DNA of 64,000 nt, taken from positions 248,001 through 312,000 of the forward strand of contig NZ_MAFQ01000003.1 of assembly GCF_002013895.1 (NCBI RefSeq), in the 5' to 3' direction. The DNA comes from Mycobacteroides franklinii (lineage in GTDB: Bacteria > Actinomycetota > Actinomycetes > Mycobacteriales > Mycobacteriaceae). Below, piece by piece: positions 53,341-63,077 of the stretch. The stretch's first letter is position 1; every line of letters starts with the position of its first letter. A program made the translations under genes and the position numbers. The notes under the pieces were generated by a model, which searched no databases, had not been told where the DNA came from, and saw nothing but the letters and a program-made list of their open reading frames with translations.

Positions 53341-54120
53341 GTGCCGGTGCAGGAGATGTTTTTCATCGCGCTCGCCGCGTTCGGTGCCGGGGCGATCAAC
53401 GTGGTCGCCGGGTCCGGCACCCTCATCACCTTCCCCACCCTCATCGCATTCGGCTATCCGCCCGTGGTGGCGACGATGTCGAACGCCATCGGGCTGACCG
53501 TCGGCAGCATGACCGGCGTGTGGGGTTATCGCCGCGAACTGACCGGACAATGGTCACGGCTCAAGTGGCAGGTACCCGCGGTGCTGCTCGGCGCGCTCAT
53601 CGGATCGTTTCTGCTGCTGCATCTTCCGGAAACCACATTCGTCACCGTGGTGCCGGTGCTGCTGATCCTCGCGCTGGTTCTGGTGGTTGTCGGCCCCAAG
53701 ATCCAGGCCTGGGCGCGGCGGCGGTCCGAGGCGCAGGGCCTGGACGCCGATCACGTGCCTCCCGGCCGCATGGCCGCACTCACCGGAGGAAACTTCCTCG
53801 TCGGCATCTACGGCGGGTATTTCACTGCCGCCCAAGGCATCATGCAGATCGCGGTGATGGGCGCGCTGCTGCCCGAATCCATGCAGCGAATGAACGCGGC
53901 CAAGAATGTGCTGGCCATGATCACCAATATTGTTGCCGCCCTTGCCTACACCATCGTCGCGTTCGATCGGGTGAGCTGGACGGCGGCCGGGATCATCGCG
54001 GCCGGCTCGTTTGTGGGCGGACTCGCCGGAGCCCGCTGGGGGCGCCGGCTCTCCCCCGGCGCGCTGCGGGTGGTCATCGTGGCGGTTGGCCTGATCGGCC
54101 TGTGGCGGCTGCTTTTCTAG
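53341..54120 (+). CDS. TauE/SafE sulfite exporter family permease
   Basis: 259 residues, about eight membrane helices. The N-terminal repeat has GAGAINVVAGSGTLITFPTL and MSNAIGLTVGSMTGVWGYRR, the second repeat has GIYGGYFTAAQGIMQIAVMG and MNAAKNVLAMITNIVAALAY, both family signatures (PF01925). It moves small organic or sulfur anions; the substrate is not known. The start may be the GTG at 53341 or the ATG at 53356. It ends the accessory block. Confidence 0.85.
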   Translation: MPVQEMFFIALAAFGAGAINVVAGSGTLITFPTLIAFGYPPVVATMSNAIGLTVGSMTGVWGYRRELTGQWSRLKWQVPAVLLGALIGSFLLLHLPETTFVTVVPVLLILALVLVVVGPKIQAWARRRSEAQGLDADHVPPGRMAALTGGNFLVGIYGGYFTAAQGIMQIAVMGALLPESMQRMNAAKNVLAMITNIVAALAYTIVAFDRVSWTAAGIIAAGSFVGGLAGARWGRRLSPGALRVVIVAVGLIGLWRLLF

Positions 54121-54131
54121 CAGCTCCCCTT

Positions 54132-54188
54132 CGACACGCCGCGTTGTGATCTGTTTTGCGAGTAACTCGCGCACAATGCGGCGTGTCG
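54132..54188. terminator. Long inverted repeat, probable bidirectional terminator
   Basis: CGACACGCCGCGTTGTG pairs with CACAATGCGGCGTGTCG (17 bp, one G-T type mismatch) around a 23-base loop, between the convergent permease and copper ATPase. It resembles the 20463 repeat in size and location. Confidence 0.6.
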
Positions 54189-54292
54189 GCGGTAGTGACT
54201 AACTGACCTGAGTGAAGGCGCCCGGCAGCGTGTAGCGGACGTTCTTAACCTACGAACCCTCCTGTTGACACTCACCACATTCGGTAAGGAAC

Positions 54293-56458
54293 CTAGCGGA
54301 AGGTTCGCAGCCTCAGGCTGTTCAGCACCACGAAGACGGACGACGTCGCCATCGCCGCACCCGCGATCATCGGGTTGAGCAAGCCCAGCGCGGCCAGTGG
54401 AATGGCGGCGGTGTTGTAGGCGAACGCCCAGAACAGATTGGCCTTGATGGTGCCGAGTGTCTTGCGCGACAAACGCAGCGCGGTCGGCACGGTGGTGAGC
54501 TCACCACGCACCAGGGTCAGGTCGCTAGCCTCGATCGCGGCATCGGTACCGGTACCCATGGCCATACCGATATCGGCCGTGGCCAGCGCGGCGGAGTCGT
54601 TGACACCGTCGCCGACCATGGCGACCCTCTTGCCCTCGCCCTGCAAGCGCGCGACGACGTCCGCCTTCTCCGTGGGTTTGACTCCGGCGATGACATCACC
54701 GGGGGCGATCCCGACTTCCGCGGCGACCCGCGCGGCCACCTCCGCGTTATCACCGGTCAACAGCACCGGCGTGATGCCCATGGATTTGAGCTCGTCGATG
54801 GCCCGGCGGCTGGACGGCTTCACCGTGTCGGCCACTTCGATCTCGCCGCGGCGCAATCCGCCCCAGGTGACCGCCGCCGTGGTGTTCTGGCCCGGGATGG
54901 CCTCGATCGACACCTCGTGGCCGTCAACAACACCGGTGACACCGATACCGGGCTCGTTGCGGAAGTTGGTGGCAGGTGACAACGTCAGCCCGCGCGCCCG
55001 GGCCGATTCCACGATGGCCTTGGCCACCGGGTGTTCCGAGGCAGCCTCCACCGAGGCGGCGATGCGCAGGATCTCGTCGGTGTCGGCGACACCGGACCCG
55101 ATACTGCGCCGCACGGCCACCACGCTCATCGCGCCGGTCGTCACGGTGCCGGTCTTGTCGAGCACCACGGTGTCGATGTTCTTGACGTTCTCCAACACCT
55201 CGGGGCCCTTGATCAGCACGCCTAGCTGCGCGCCCCGGCCGGTACCGACCAGAATCGCCGTCGGCGTGGCCAGTCCCAACGCGCAGGGGCACGCGATGAT
55301 CAGCACGGCGACGGCCGCCGTGAACGCCGACGACAGTGGATAGCCCTGCGCGGTCCAGGCCACAAAGGTGAATGCCGCGATGACGAGAACGACCGGCACG
55401 AACACCGCCGACACCCGGTCGGCGAGCCGTTGTACCTGCGCCTTGCCGGTCTGCGCATCGGATACCAGCCGCGCCATCCGGGCCAGCTGGGTATCGGCGC
55501 CCACCGTGTTGGCGCGCACCACGATCCGCCCGTGGGTGTTGACGTAGCCACCCACCACCGGGTCGCCCGCGCCGACCTCGACCGGCACCGATTCGCCCGT
55601 CATGGTGGAGGTGTCCAAGGCCGAGTGGCCGTCGGTCACCACACCATCGGTGGCGACGCGCTCACCCGGGCGCACCACGAACTCGTCGCCCACCGCCAGT
55701 TGTTCGACGGGAATGCGCGTCTCGTGCCCACCCCGCAGGACGGCGACATCCTTGGCACCGAGGGACAGCAGGGCGCGCAGCGCCGAGCCTGCCGAGCGCT
55801 TGGCCCGCGATTCCGCGAACCGGCCGGCGAGCAGGAAGACCGTGACCGCCGCGACCACCTCGAAGTAGACGTGAACGCCCCCGTGAGTGTGTCCGGCACC
55901 GGCGAACAGTGTCCACATCGACCACACGTAGGCGGCGATGGTGCCCAGGGATACCAGGGTGTCCATCGTCGAGGCGCCGTGGCGTGCGTTGACCAATGCT
56001 GCGCGATGGAACGGGTAACCGCCCCACAGCAGGATCGGCGTGGTCAGCGCCGCGACCACGACTTCCCAGCCGGAGAAGTGCCAGGGCATCACCATCGAGA
56101 TGGCCACCACCGGGACGGCCAGGATGAGTGAGCCGATGAGCCGGGTCTTGAGCTGGCTGTCGGGCACATCGTGGTTCATGTGATCGTGCGAATCATGGCC
56201 CTGGTGTTCATCGGCGGCGTGCTGTGAACCGCCGACCACCTGAGCCTTGTAACCCACCGATTCGACGGCCTTGACCAGATCCTCACCGGAGACCGAGCCG
56301 TCGTGTTCGACGCGGGCGCTCTCCAGCGCCAGGTTCACTCGGGCCGTCACGCCCTCGAGTCTGTTGAGCCCCTTCTCCACACGGGACGCACACGAGGCAC
56401 ATGTCATGCCATGTAGCTGCAGATCAGTGGTCTCCATGCCCGTCTCAGTGAACTCCAT
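54293..56458 (-). CDS. Copper-exporting P1B-type ATPase
   Basis: 721 residues. One N-terminal HMA domain with HGMTCASCASRVEKGL, then a His-rich linker (GGSQHAADEHQGHDSHDHMN), eight membrane helices, TGESVPVE, the CPC ion motif (CPCALGLATP, Cys390 and Cys392), the phosphorylated Asp434 in DKTGTVTTG, and MVGDGVNDSAALATADIG. It exports Cu(I); most like mycobacterial CtpV/CtpA. A CsoR-type operator precedes the gene, so copper should induce it. A csoR gene is not in view. Confidence 0.93.
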   Translation of the reverse strand: MEFTETGMETTDLQLHGMTCASCASRVEKGLNRLEGVTARVNLALESARVEHDGSVSGEDLVKAVESVGYKAQVVGGSQHAADEHQGHDSHDHMNHDVPDSQLKTRLIGSLILAVPVVAISMVMPWHFSGWEVVVAALTTPILLWGGYPFHRAALVNARHGASTMDTLVSLGTIAAYVWSMWTLFAGAGHTHGGVHVYFEVVAAVTVFLLAGRFAESRAKRSAGSALRALLSLGAKDVAVLRGGHETRIPVEQLAVGDEFVVRPGERVATDGVVTDGHSALDTSTMTGESVPVEVGAGDPVVGGYVNTHGRIVVRANTVGADTQLARMARLVSDAQTGKAQVQRLADRVSAVFVPVVLVIAAFTFVAWTAQGYPLSSAFTAAVAVLIIACPCALGLATPTAILVGTGRGAQLGVLIKGPEVLENVKNIDTVVLDKTGTVTTGAMSVVAVRRSIGSGVADTDEILRIAASVEAASEHPVAKAIVESARARGLTLSPATNFRNEPGIGVTGVVDGHEVSIEAIPGQNTTAAVTWGGLRRGEIEVADTVKPSSRRAIDELKSMGITPVLLTGDNAEVAARVAAEVGIAPGDVIAGVKPTEKADVVARLQGEGKRVAMVGDGVNDSAALATADIGMAMGTGTDAAIEASDLTLVRGELTTVPTALRLSRKTLGTIKANLFWAFAYNTAAIPLAALGLLNPMIAGAAMATSSVFVVLNSLRLRTFR

Positions 56459-56468
56459 ACCTAAACTA

Positions 56469-56483
56469 TACCCCTAGGGGGTA
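56469..56483. promoter_or_regulatory. CsoR-type copper operator candidate
   Basis: TACCCC-TA-GGGGGTA just upstream of the copper ATPase start, an imperfect palindrome with the C-run/G-run arrangement of CsoR/RicR sites (TACCC-N-GGGTA). It has one extra G in the right half. Regulation by a distant CsoR or RicR is inferred. Confidence 0.7.
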
Positions 56484-56505
56484 CCAAACAACAGGGTGAC
56501 CTGCG

Positions 56506-57264
56506 CTACAGCCCCCGTCGCGCCACCACGATCTGCAAGGGCATCGGTAGCTGAACCCTGGCGCGGAGCTCGACAACGATCGACGGGTCCGCATGCGCAG
56601 CAAGGCTACGCAATGCCTTCGGACCGTAGGCACGCAACTGACTGATGGCACCGTCATGGGCAACCGGATGCACCCACCCGATGACCGACGCCAGAAGATA
56701 CGCGGGTGCCAATAGCGGGGCCGGCAAGCGCAACAAGTCGATGATCAAAAGAGTTCGCCCCACCCGAGTGCCCTCGGCGAAAACCTTCGCGGCAAGCGAG
56801 GGCGGCAGATGGTGGAACGACAACGCGAACACCACCAAATCAAACGCCCCGTCCGGAGCATCGACGGCTGTCGCATCCATGGCGCGTACGGTCACCCGGG
56901 AGTCCGAACCCAGATCGGAGGCGGCGATACCCGCGACAGAGGACGGCTCGATGTCGGTCACCGTGATCGAGGCATCGGGGCGCAACTTCAGCAGTTCACG
57001 GGACAGGCCGCCGTGGGCGGCGCCGAGTTCGAGCACGCGCGGGTTGTCGATACCGACGAGGAAGGCGGCCGCCTGCTCCGCATTCCACTTGTGCAGCCCC
57101 TTCTTCTCGCCCAGGAGGTCAAGCGACTCGACGACGGCCCGTTTCTTCCCCGGAACGTCGTCGCGGTCGAGGTACTCCAGACGGTCCGTCTGCAGCGTGC
57201 GGTCCCACAAGGGAGCGCCGAATCCAGCGCGCGGCATCTGGTCGATATCAGCAGTCTCGGGCAT
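56506..57264 (-). CDS. Class I SAM-dependent methyltransferase
   Basis: 252 residues. The SAM-binding motif I is RVLELGAAHGGLSRELLKL, motif II is ITVTDIEPSSVAG, and LVVFALSFHHLPPSLAAKVF is motif IV. The N-terminus carries LEYLDRDDVPGKKRAVVESL, absent from most relatives. The C-terminal part has a helix (LAPAYLLASVIG) that may be membrane-associated. The ATG at 57264 and the GTG at 57270 are both possible. An inverted repeat lies upstream. Substrate unknown. Confidence 0.8.
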   Translation of the reverse strand: MPETADIDQMPRAGFGAPLWDRTLQTDRLEYLDRDDVPGKKRAVVESLDLLGEKKGLHKWNAEQAAAFLVGIDNPRVLELGAAHGGLSRELLKLRPDASITVTDIEPSSVAGIAASDLGSDSRVTVRAMDATAVDAPDGAFDLVVFALSFHHLPPSLAAKVFAEGTRVGRTLLIIDLLRLPAPLLAPAYLLASVIGWVHPVAHDGAISQLRAYGPKALRSLAAHADPSIVVELRARVQLPMPLQIVVARRGL

Positions 57265-57279
57265 AAACACCAGCGTAGA

Positions 57280-57304
57280 TTAATGTCAGTTAACCTGACA
57301 TTAA
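57280..57304. promoter_or_regulatory. Inverted repeat, operator candidate
   Basis: TTAATGTCAG, TTAAC, CTGACATTAA: perfect 10-bp arms, 16 bases upstream of the methyltransferase start. AT-rich and operator-like (TGTCAG/CTGACA), typical of TetR or MarR sites. The regulator is not nearby. Confidence 0.6.
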
Positions 57305-57306
57305 AT

Positions 57307-57576
57307 TCAGCTGTGAATCGCGCGGTCAGCCTCCCGTCGGGCACGAACACCCCGCGATATCGCCATGACCAGGAATATTCCGGCAACAGCGCTCAGCGCG
57401 AGGGCCCGCGCCACGCATGCACCGTCGAGAGCGGTGAAATACAGCGTCGGCTCGCCCTTCGCGACGGGCGCCACCTCAGTCGGTATGCGTGCTGACGCTG
57501 CCGCCCAGCCGGCGAGCGCAATCGCCACCGCCGCAATGACCAGATCTACTGCTACCCGCTTCCCGAACTTCACCAC
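57307..57576 (-). CDS. Small two-helix membrane protein
   Basis: 89 residues, helices at about 8-28 and 55-75 (VAVDLVIAAVAIALAGWAAA and LALSAVAGIFLVMAIS), with a short charged C-terminus (RGVRARREADRAIHS). Its start overlaps the DUF3093 stop by 7 bases. I do not recognise it. Confidence 0.6.
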   Translation of the reverse strand: MVKFGKRVAVDLVIAAVAIALAGWAAASARIPTEVAPVAKGEPTLYFTALDGACVARALALSAVAGIFLVMAISRGVRARREADRAIHS

Positions 57577-58088
57577 TTCTCACTCTCGATATCGATTTCC
57601 GGGTCGTCGCCCAGATCCATGCCGGCCGGCGGCGCGGGCACCAAGGTCGCAAGCGCCGCCCGCAGCTCCTCATGCTTCCTGGCCCACGCTTGTGCCCGGC
57701 GTCCCCCAGTCAGGCGCAGACCCACCGGTTTACGTCCCTTCGGCACGCCCGTCAGCTCTCCCAGCGGACGGGACTCCTCCCAGACGTTCCGGTCGGCATC
57801 CGGATACAGCCATTTGATCTGACTCACCGCCAGGGTCTCGCCGCCCTGCCGGAGCTCGGTGGGTGTCAGCTCGACGGTCGCGTGCACCCGTGCGGCGTAG
57901 ATCTGCAGCGAGATGAAGAAGGCGACGATGGCCGCCGCGATCAACGGCATGACGGGACTGAGCCCGGCCTTGCCCCAGACTTGCAGGCCGAACATGATCA
58001 GCCCGGCCAGCGGGCCCAGGAGCAGCCACCGCCACCGGCTGCCGGGTTCATAGAACAGGCGCGGCTCGCCGTCCGGCTCCTCAGGCAT
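57570..58088 (-). CDS. DUF3093 membrane protein
   Basis: 172 residues. Two membrane helices (about 20-42 and 50-68) are followed by a soluble beta-rich domain: VELTPTELRQGGETLAVSQI, then KWLYPDADRNVWEESRPLGE. The pattern fits DUF3093, a family of actinobacterial membrane proteins. Overlaps at both ends place it in a four-gene membrane protein operon. Confidence 0.75.
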   Translation of the reverse strand: MPEEPDGEPRLFYEPGSRWRWLLLGPLAGLIMFGLQVWGKAGLSPVMPLIAAAIVAFFISLQIYAARVHATVELTPTELRQGGETLAVSQIKWLYPDADRNVWEESRPLGELTGVPKGRKPVGLRLTGGRRAQAWARKHEELRAALATLVPAPPAGMDLGDDPEIDIESEKW

Positions 58089-58515
58089 GGTCGGCCCCGT
58101 CGAACCATTCCTGGGCGGTCGGCCTGATGATCAGCACATTGGCGACGATCAGCGACAGCGCGGCGATGAGTAGCAGCGGGCCCACCGAACCGGAACTCGC
58201 CATCGCGATGGCGCCGAGAACCGAGACCAAGGACAGCGCGATCAACGCCCGGCGATACCGCTTATCCCCCTGCCGGGTGCGCCCGGCAAGGAATGCGATA
58301 CCGACCGCCAGCAGGATGCACAGCACCCCCCATCCCCGGGAGAAGGTGACCAGATCGCGCACCTGCTCATCGGTCAGCGAGGGTTTTGCGGCCCGTGCCA
58401 TGTCGAAGCCGGTGAGCACCCCGGCCAGCCCGTTGAGGAACAGCGCGGCCGCCGAGACCACCCAGAACCAGAACGCCACGTCGACAATGCGTGGGCGCGG
58501 TTGTGCGGGAGTCAT
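58081..58515 (-). CDS. Four-helix membrane protein
   Basis: 144 residues, four membrane helices (about 13-35, 58-80, 90-107, 111-130), e.g. VAFWFWVVSAAALFLNGLAG and GVLCILLAVGIAFLAGR. The C-terminus is hydrophilic (RPTAQEWFDGADHA). It overlaps the DUF3093 gene by 8 bases. No family recognised. Confidence 0.65.
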   Translation of the reverse strand: MTPAQPRPRIVDVAFWFWVVSAAALFLNGLAGVLTGFDMARAAKPSLTDEQVRDLVTFSRGWGVLCILLAVGIAFLAGRTRQGDKRYRRALIALSLVSVLGAIAMASSGSVGPLLLIAALSLIVANVLIIRPTAQEWFDGADHA

Positions 58516-58552
58516 TCGGGGCCCTTCGTCATTCGGGCAGCGTATCGGGGCG

Positions 58553-59029
58553 CTAGCGCTGCCTCGTCAGGTACGCGGTGGAATCCTCGCGATGCAGCAG
58601 GAACAGGCCGCCACAGATCAGGACGGACGCGGTGATACCCGACAGCGCCTGCACAATCGCGGGCACACCCTGCAGGTCGATCAACCGCGTCGCGGTGAAC
58701 ACCACCGACCCGACCGCACCGCCGGTCAGGAAGGTACGGGCCAAGCGGTAGCCCGCGCGCATCAGGAAAATCGCGGTGACGACAAGGGCGCCCACCACAA
58801 CGACGATGAATCCGTTGAAGGCATAGACCGTCCACAGCGGGGCGGCCTTGTGGACCTCGGGGTCCTGCTGCCATTGGCCGACATTCGCGGCCATATAGCT
58901 CACGATCATCAGCGGGAGCGAGGCCAGCCAGAGCCAACAGCCGGTGTCGATATCGTCGGGTCGCGGCTTGGCCGGACCTGTTGGGGATTGTCCAGCCAGC
59001 CCGCTCCGATGGTGGGGATCGGGATACAT
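58553..59029 (-). CDS. Four-helix membrane protein upstream of hemB region
   Basis: 158 residues from the ATG at 59029. After a Pro-rich N-terminus (YPDPHHRSGLAGQSPTGPAK) come four membrane helices: LWLASLPLMIVSYMAANVGQ, VYAFNGFIVVVVGALVVTAI, FLTGGAVGSVVFTATRLIDL and LSGITASVLICGGLFLLH. It may correspond to the Rv0513 position. Function unknown. A long upstream extension in frame is not supported. Confidence 0.7.
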   Translation of the reverse strand: MYPDPHHRSGLAGQSPTGPAKPRPDDIDTGCWLWLASLPLMIVSYMAANVGQWQQDPEVHKAAPLWTVYAFNGFIVVVVGALVVTAIFLMRAGYRLARTFLTGGAVGSVVFTATRLIDLQGVPAIVQALSGITASVLICGGLFLLHREDSTAYLTRQR

Positions 59030-59392
59030 CACCAACCACGGTAGTGCAGGACGCGACGGTTGACAGACCCCGGTGGCCATGCCGCGCACTGTAAGTGAAC
59101 CGCAGTCCGCCAGAGCGGCGATGGTCCCTTGCCACTCGGCTACAACAGGAGGCCACCATGCACGTCGCTGTGGTTCGTACAGATATCGCTGGCGGTGGTG
59201 CTCCTCGGCACAGGCTACGTGCGAAACTCGGCGATCTCGCCGATGCGGCTCGGCTACCTGCCCTGCGCGCAAGGGTGGCAGCGGCCATCGGGCTGGTGGC
59301 GCCCCAGGCAACAGGCGTTGCCCCACTCTCGTCGTTGCCGCCGCTGCCGGATTCGGCATCTGGGGCCGTCTTTCGCAGTAGCCCCGACCTCG
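59030..59392. other. Intergenic region with possible gene remnant
   Basis: 363 bases between the membrane protein operon and hemB, both on the minus strand. On the plus strand an AGGAGG (59147-59152) precedes an ATG at 59158, but that frame runs far into hemB. The other frames read ISLAVVLLGTGYV at about 59180 and PTLVVAAAAGFGIWGRLSQ-stop ending at 59381, which look like parts of a small membrane protein. Likely a decayed gene, but low confidence. Confidence 0.3.
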
Positions 59393-60376
59393 CTAGTCGG
59401 AAAGCCAGCCCGCCACATCGGCTGCCCAGTAGGTCAGCACGATATCGGCACCGGCGCGACGGATGGAGGTCAGTGTCTCCAGCGCCATGGCCTGCAGGTC
59501 GATCCAATTGTTTTGCGCCGCAGCACAGATCATCGCGTATTCGCCCGAGACCTGATACGCCGCCACCGGCACCGGTGAGACATCGGCCACCTGTCGCAAC
59601 ACATCGAGATAGGCCATCGCCGGTTTCACCATGATGATGTCGGCGCCCTCCTCGACATCGAGTTCTGCCTCACGCAGGGCTTCGCGCCCGTTGGCCACAT
59701 CCTGCTGGTAGGTGCGCCGGTCTCCGCGCAACGAGGAACCCACGGCCTCCCGGAACGGACCGAAGAAGGCCGAGGCGTACTTGGCGGTGTAGGCCATGAT
59801 GATCACCTCGGTGTGCCCGGCAGCGTCCAGTCCGTCGCGAATGGCCGCCACCTGGCCGTCCATCATGCCGCTGGGGCCTACTACGCGCGCACCCGAATTC
59901 GCCTGCGCCACCGCCATGTCCACGTACTGCGCCAAGGTCGCGTCGTTGTCCACCCGGCCAGAGGCATCCAGCACCCCGCAGTGGCCGTGATCGGTGAACT
60001 CGTCGAGGCAGGTATCGGCCATCAACACCGTGGAGTCACCCAGGTCCGCTGCGAGGATCGACAGCCCCCGGTTGAGAATTCCGTCCGGCGCCAAACCGGC
60101 ACTTCCGCTGGCGTCCTTGTCCTTCTCCTCGGGAACCCCGAATAGCATCAGACCGCCGACACCGGCCGCCACGGCATCCGCCGCGGCCCGGCGCAGAGAT
60201 TCGATGCTGTGCTGAACCACGCCCGGCATGGAAGCGATAGGGCGCGCTTCCGTCGCACCGTCGGCCACGAACATCGGCAGCACCAATTGCCGCGGCGCAA
60301 GCGTGGTTTCGGCCACCAACCGGCGGATCGCCGGGGTAGCTCGCAGCCGGCGCGGACGCTGGTAAGGAAAGGGCAC
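59393..60376 (-). CDS. hemB: 5-Aminolevulinate dehydratase (porphobilinogen synthase)
   Basis: 327 residues. The Schiff-base lysines are in [19 protein letters not shown] and [17 protein letters not shown]; metal-binding residues are in [20 protein letters not shown]. It joins two 5-aminolevulinate molecules into porphobilinogen. The start is the ATG at 60376. It lies 26 bases downstream of the hemD fusion gene on the same strand, so the order is hemA-hemC-hemD-hemB as in M. tuberculosis. Confidence 0.95.
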   Translation of the reverse strand: MPFPYQRPRRLRATPAIRRLVAETTLAPRQLVLPMFVADGATEARPIASMPGVVQHSIESLRRAAADAVAAGVGGLMLFGVPEEKDKDASGSAGLAPDGILNRGLSILAADLGDSTVLMADTCLDEFTDHGHCGVLDASGRVDNDATLAQYVDMAVAQANSGARVVGPSGMMDGQVAAIRDGLDAAGHTEVIIMAYTAKYASAFFGPFREAVGSSLRGDRRTYQQDVANGREALREAELDVEEGADIIMVKPAMAYLDVLRQVADVSPVPVAAYQVSGEYAMICAAAQNNWIDLQAMALETLTSIRRAGADIVLTYWAADVAGWLSD

Positions 60377-60402
60377 CGCTATGGCCTCCGCTATCTCCGT
60401 CG

Positions 60403-62052
60403 TTACCTTCTGCGGCTCTTCTTACGCGGCGGCGGCAGGGCACCCTCGGTGCGCAGCCTTGCCGCATGCTCGGCGAGCGCCTCGACCAGCGGGCCGATGG
60501 CCGCGGTCTCCGGTTGTACGTCCACTCGCAGCCCGAATTCGATTGCGGTCTCGGCGGTTTTCGGCCCGATGCACGCCACGATGGTGCGCGCGTGCGGCTT
60601 GCCTGCAATACCCACCAGGTTGCGAACCGTCGAGCTCGAGGTGAAGCAGACCGCGTCGAATCCACCGGTCTTGATCATCTCGCGGGTCTGCGCCGCGGGC
60701 GGGGCCGCACGTACGGTGCGGTAGGCGGTCACGTCGTCGATCTCCCAGCCACGCTCACGCAAGCCCTCGGCGAGGGTCTCGGTGGCGATATCGGCGCGCG
60801 GCAACAGCACCCGGTTCACCGGATCGAAAACGTCGTCGTAGGGCGGGAACTCGTCGAGCAGGCCCAGTGAGGACTGCTCGCCCGCAGGCACCAACTCCGG
60901 GTTGATACCGAAGGCGCGCACCTTGTCGGCGGTCGCCTGGCCCACGCACGCGATCTTCACGCCGGAGAACGCGCGGGCATCCAGACCGAATTCGGCGAAC
61001 TTCTCCCACACCGCGCGCACCGCGTTGGTGGAGGTGAAGACCACCCACTGATACCGGCCGTCGACCAAACCCTTGACGGCCCTTTCCATTTGGGCAGGGC
61101 TACGCGGCGGCTCGACAGCGATGGTGGGCACCTCGACCGGCAGCGCGCCGTATCCCACCAGCTTCTCGCTCATCTCGCCGGCCTGATCCTTGGTGCGTGG
61201 CACCAGCACGGTCCAGCCGTACAGGGCACGGCTTTCCCACCAGTTCAGCTTGGAGCGGCCAGCGACCACACGGCCGATCGTCAGCACCAGGGCGCCGGTC
61301 ATCGGCCCGTGCGGGTCATTGGCATCCACCGGGACGCCGTCGATCAGCGAGGCCAGCGTGGTCTCCACGGTGCGCTGCGCGCAGGTGGTGCCCTGGGCGG
61401 TGACGGCGACCAGGGTCTGGTCGGAGAGGCCGTGCTCGATGAGCGCCTTGGCGGCGTCGGGCACATGCGTCGGGGTGGCGTGCAAGATCAGCGGGCCGGG
61501 AGCGGCGGCCAACGCCGCCCAATCCACATCGCCACGCACGTCGGCGACGGTGTGCGCGGATCCCGGGGGCAGGCCGGCATACGCGGGCACCGCGGTGCTC
61601 GACGACAGACCGGGCAGGATCTCGAAGGCCACCTGGGTCCGGGTGACCGCGTGAACCTCGGCGAGCACCGAATCGATCGAGAGCGGATCGCCGGCGACCA
61701 GCCGCACCACGTCCACACCGTTCTTGGCCTCGGCGACGAGAGTCTTCGCGACATCGGCAGGATCACCCAGGGCAGGGCGAATGTCGATGGTCAGCGACGG
61801 CTCGGCAGCGGCCTCGCTGTCGGTCGCGGCAGGCGTCTCATCGCCACCAGTCGCGGGTTTGACGGGCGCAGGTTCCGGAAGTTCGACCGCCGACCCGACG
61901 AGATCGAGTACCACCTGCGGCACGTCGGGATCGGTGAACGCCACCGTGGCACCTGTGAGCACCGCGCGCGCCCGGACGGTCAACAGACCTGGGTCACCAG
62001 GTCCGGAACCAACGAACAGAATGCGCCCTGGCTTCTTGCGCCCTCGGGTCAC
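60403..62052 (-). CDS. hemD: SUMT / uroporphyrinogen-III synthase fusion
   Basis: 549 residues, two domains. The N-terminal part has the uroporphyrinogen methyltransferase motifs [19 protein letters not shown] and [12 protein letters not shown]. The C-terminal part (about 285-530) is uroporphyrinogen-III synthase ([20 protein letters not shown], then [20 protein letters not shown] and [13 protein letters not shown]). A 549-residue fused CobA-HemD is standard in mycobacteria. The N-terminal domain may not be active as a methyltransferase. The C-terminus has a Lys/Arg-rich tail ([10 protein letters not shown]). Confidence 0.93.
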   Translation of the reverse strand: MTRGRKKPGRILFVGSGPGDPGLLTVRARAVLTGATVAFTDPDVPQVVLDLVGSAVELPEPAPVKPATGGDETPAATDSEAAAEPSLTIDIRPALGDPADVAKTLVAEAKNGVDVVRLVAGDPLSIDSVLAEVHAVTRTQVAFEILPGLSSSTAVPAYAGLPPGSAHTVADVRGDVDWAALAAAPGPLILHATPTHVPDAAKALIEHGLSDQTLVAVTAQGTTCAQRTVETTLASLIDGVPVDANDPHGPMTGALVLTIGRVVAGRSKLNWWESRALYGWTVLVPRTKDQAGEMSEKLVGYGALPVEVPTIAVEPPRSPAQMERAVKGLVDGRYQWVVFTSTNAVRAVWEKFAEFGLDARAFSGVKIACVGQATADKVRAFGINPELVPAGEQSSLGLLDEFPPYDDVFDPVNRVLLPRADIATETLAEGLRERGWEIDDVTAYRTVRAAPPAAQTREMIKTGGFDAVCFTSSSTVRNLVGIAGKPHARTIVACIGPKTAETAIEFGLRVDVQPETAAIGPLVEALAEHAARLRTEGALPPPRKKSRRR

Positions 62053-62083
62053 TACTGCCTCCCATATCGGCGGTTTGCGCCGC

Positions 62084-63007
62084 CTACTCAGCTGTCATCA
62101 GTGCTCGCGCACCGAGATCAAGCAATTCCCTCGCGACCGCGAGCCCAAGCTCTGCGGCCCGATCGGGGATGCCAATCCCAGAGGCCCGAATCACGTCAGA
62201 TCCGTCCAGCGCCGCCGCACATCCGCGCAACGACAGTTCGTCGAAGACGCGGCCTTCCTCATCGATCGACTCGACCACCTCGGCGATCGCGCCGACCGGT
62301 GCGGTACAGCCCGCCTCCAGCTCGGCAAGCAGAGCCCTTTCGGCAGTCACCGCGGCGCGCGTGTCGGTGTGATCGAGTTCCGCCAGTACGGCCACCAGAT
62401 CGGCGACCTCACTGCGGCACTCCACCGCCAGCGCTCCTTGAGCCGGTGCGGGCAACATCTGCACCGGTTCCAGTGTCTCGGTGATGCGGTCCAGACGTCC
62501 GATACGGGCCAAACCCGCCCGGGCGACTACCACACCATCAAGATCACCATTGGAGACCCTGCTCAACCTGGTATCCAGGTTGCCTCTTAGGGGGCGAATT
62601 TCCAAACCGAGACCCAGTGCTCTAAGCTGCGCGGCCCGCCGCGGAGACGAGGTACCGATCACCGAGCCTGTGGGCAACTCCCCCAGCACCAGCCCGTCGC
62701 GGGCCACCAGGGCGTCTCGATAGTCTTCACGAGGCGGAATGGCGGCTATGACAAAGCGCGGGTCGGCTGCCGTTGGCAAATCTTTGTATGAGTGCACGGC
62801 AACATCGACGACGTCATCGGCGATGGCCTCCCGAAGAGCGGCCGTGAAGACCCCCACACCGATTTGCTCGACGGGTGCCGCCGACTGGTCCCCCGCGGTC
62901 GCCACGATTACCAGCTCCGCCTCGTGCCCCTTGGCGCGCAGCGCGTCCCGAATCACCCCGGCCTGAGTCGTCGCCAGCAGGCTGCCGCGGGTACCAATTC
63001 GGATCAT
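62084..63007 (-). CDS. hemC: Hydroxymethylbilane synthase HemC
   Basis: 307 residues. [18 protein letters not shown] starts the protein; the dipyrromethane-binding Cys is in [26 protein letters not shown] (Ser/Lys/Asp, active site), [15 protein letters not shown] and [20 protein letters not shown] are the standard motifs. It polymerises four porphobilinogens. The ATG at 63007 fits. It sits 31 bases upstream of hemD in the haem operon. Confidence 0.95.
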   Translation of the reverse strand: MIRIGTRGSLLATTQAGVIRDALRAKGHEAELVIVATAGDQSAAPVEQIGVGVFTAALREAIADDVVDVAVHSYKDLPTAADPRFVIAAIPPREDYRDALVARDGLVLGELPTGSVIGTSSPRRAAQLRALGLGLEIRPLRGNLDTRLSRVSNGDLDGVVVARAGLARIGRLDRITETLEPVQMLPAPAQGALAVECRSEVADLVAVLAELDHTDTRAAVTAERALLAELEAGCTAPVGAIAEVVESIDEEGRVFDELSLRGCAAALDGSDVIRASGIGIPDRAAELGLAVARELLDLGARALMTAE

Positions 63008-63077
63008 GAACAAGCCTCTCGGGCGATGGCGGTCAAGATGGATGACCCAGTTGGGCGAGGAACATCAACCACGACGG

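Noticed and set aside
59158-59634. Plus-strand open frame with a strong AGGAGG before its ATG
   Set aside because: It would overlap the hemB C-terminus by about 240 bases and its protein is low in recognisable features; hemB on the other strand is certain.
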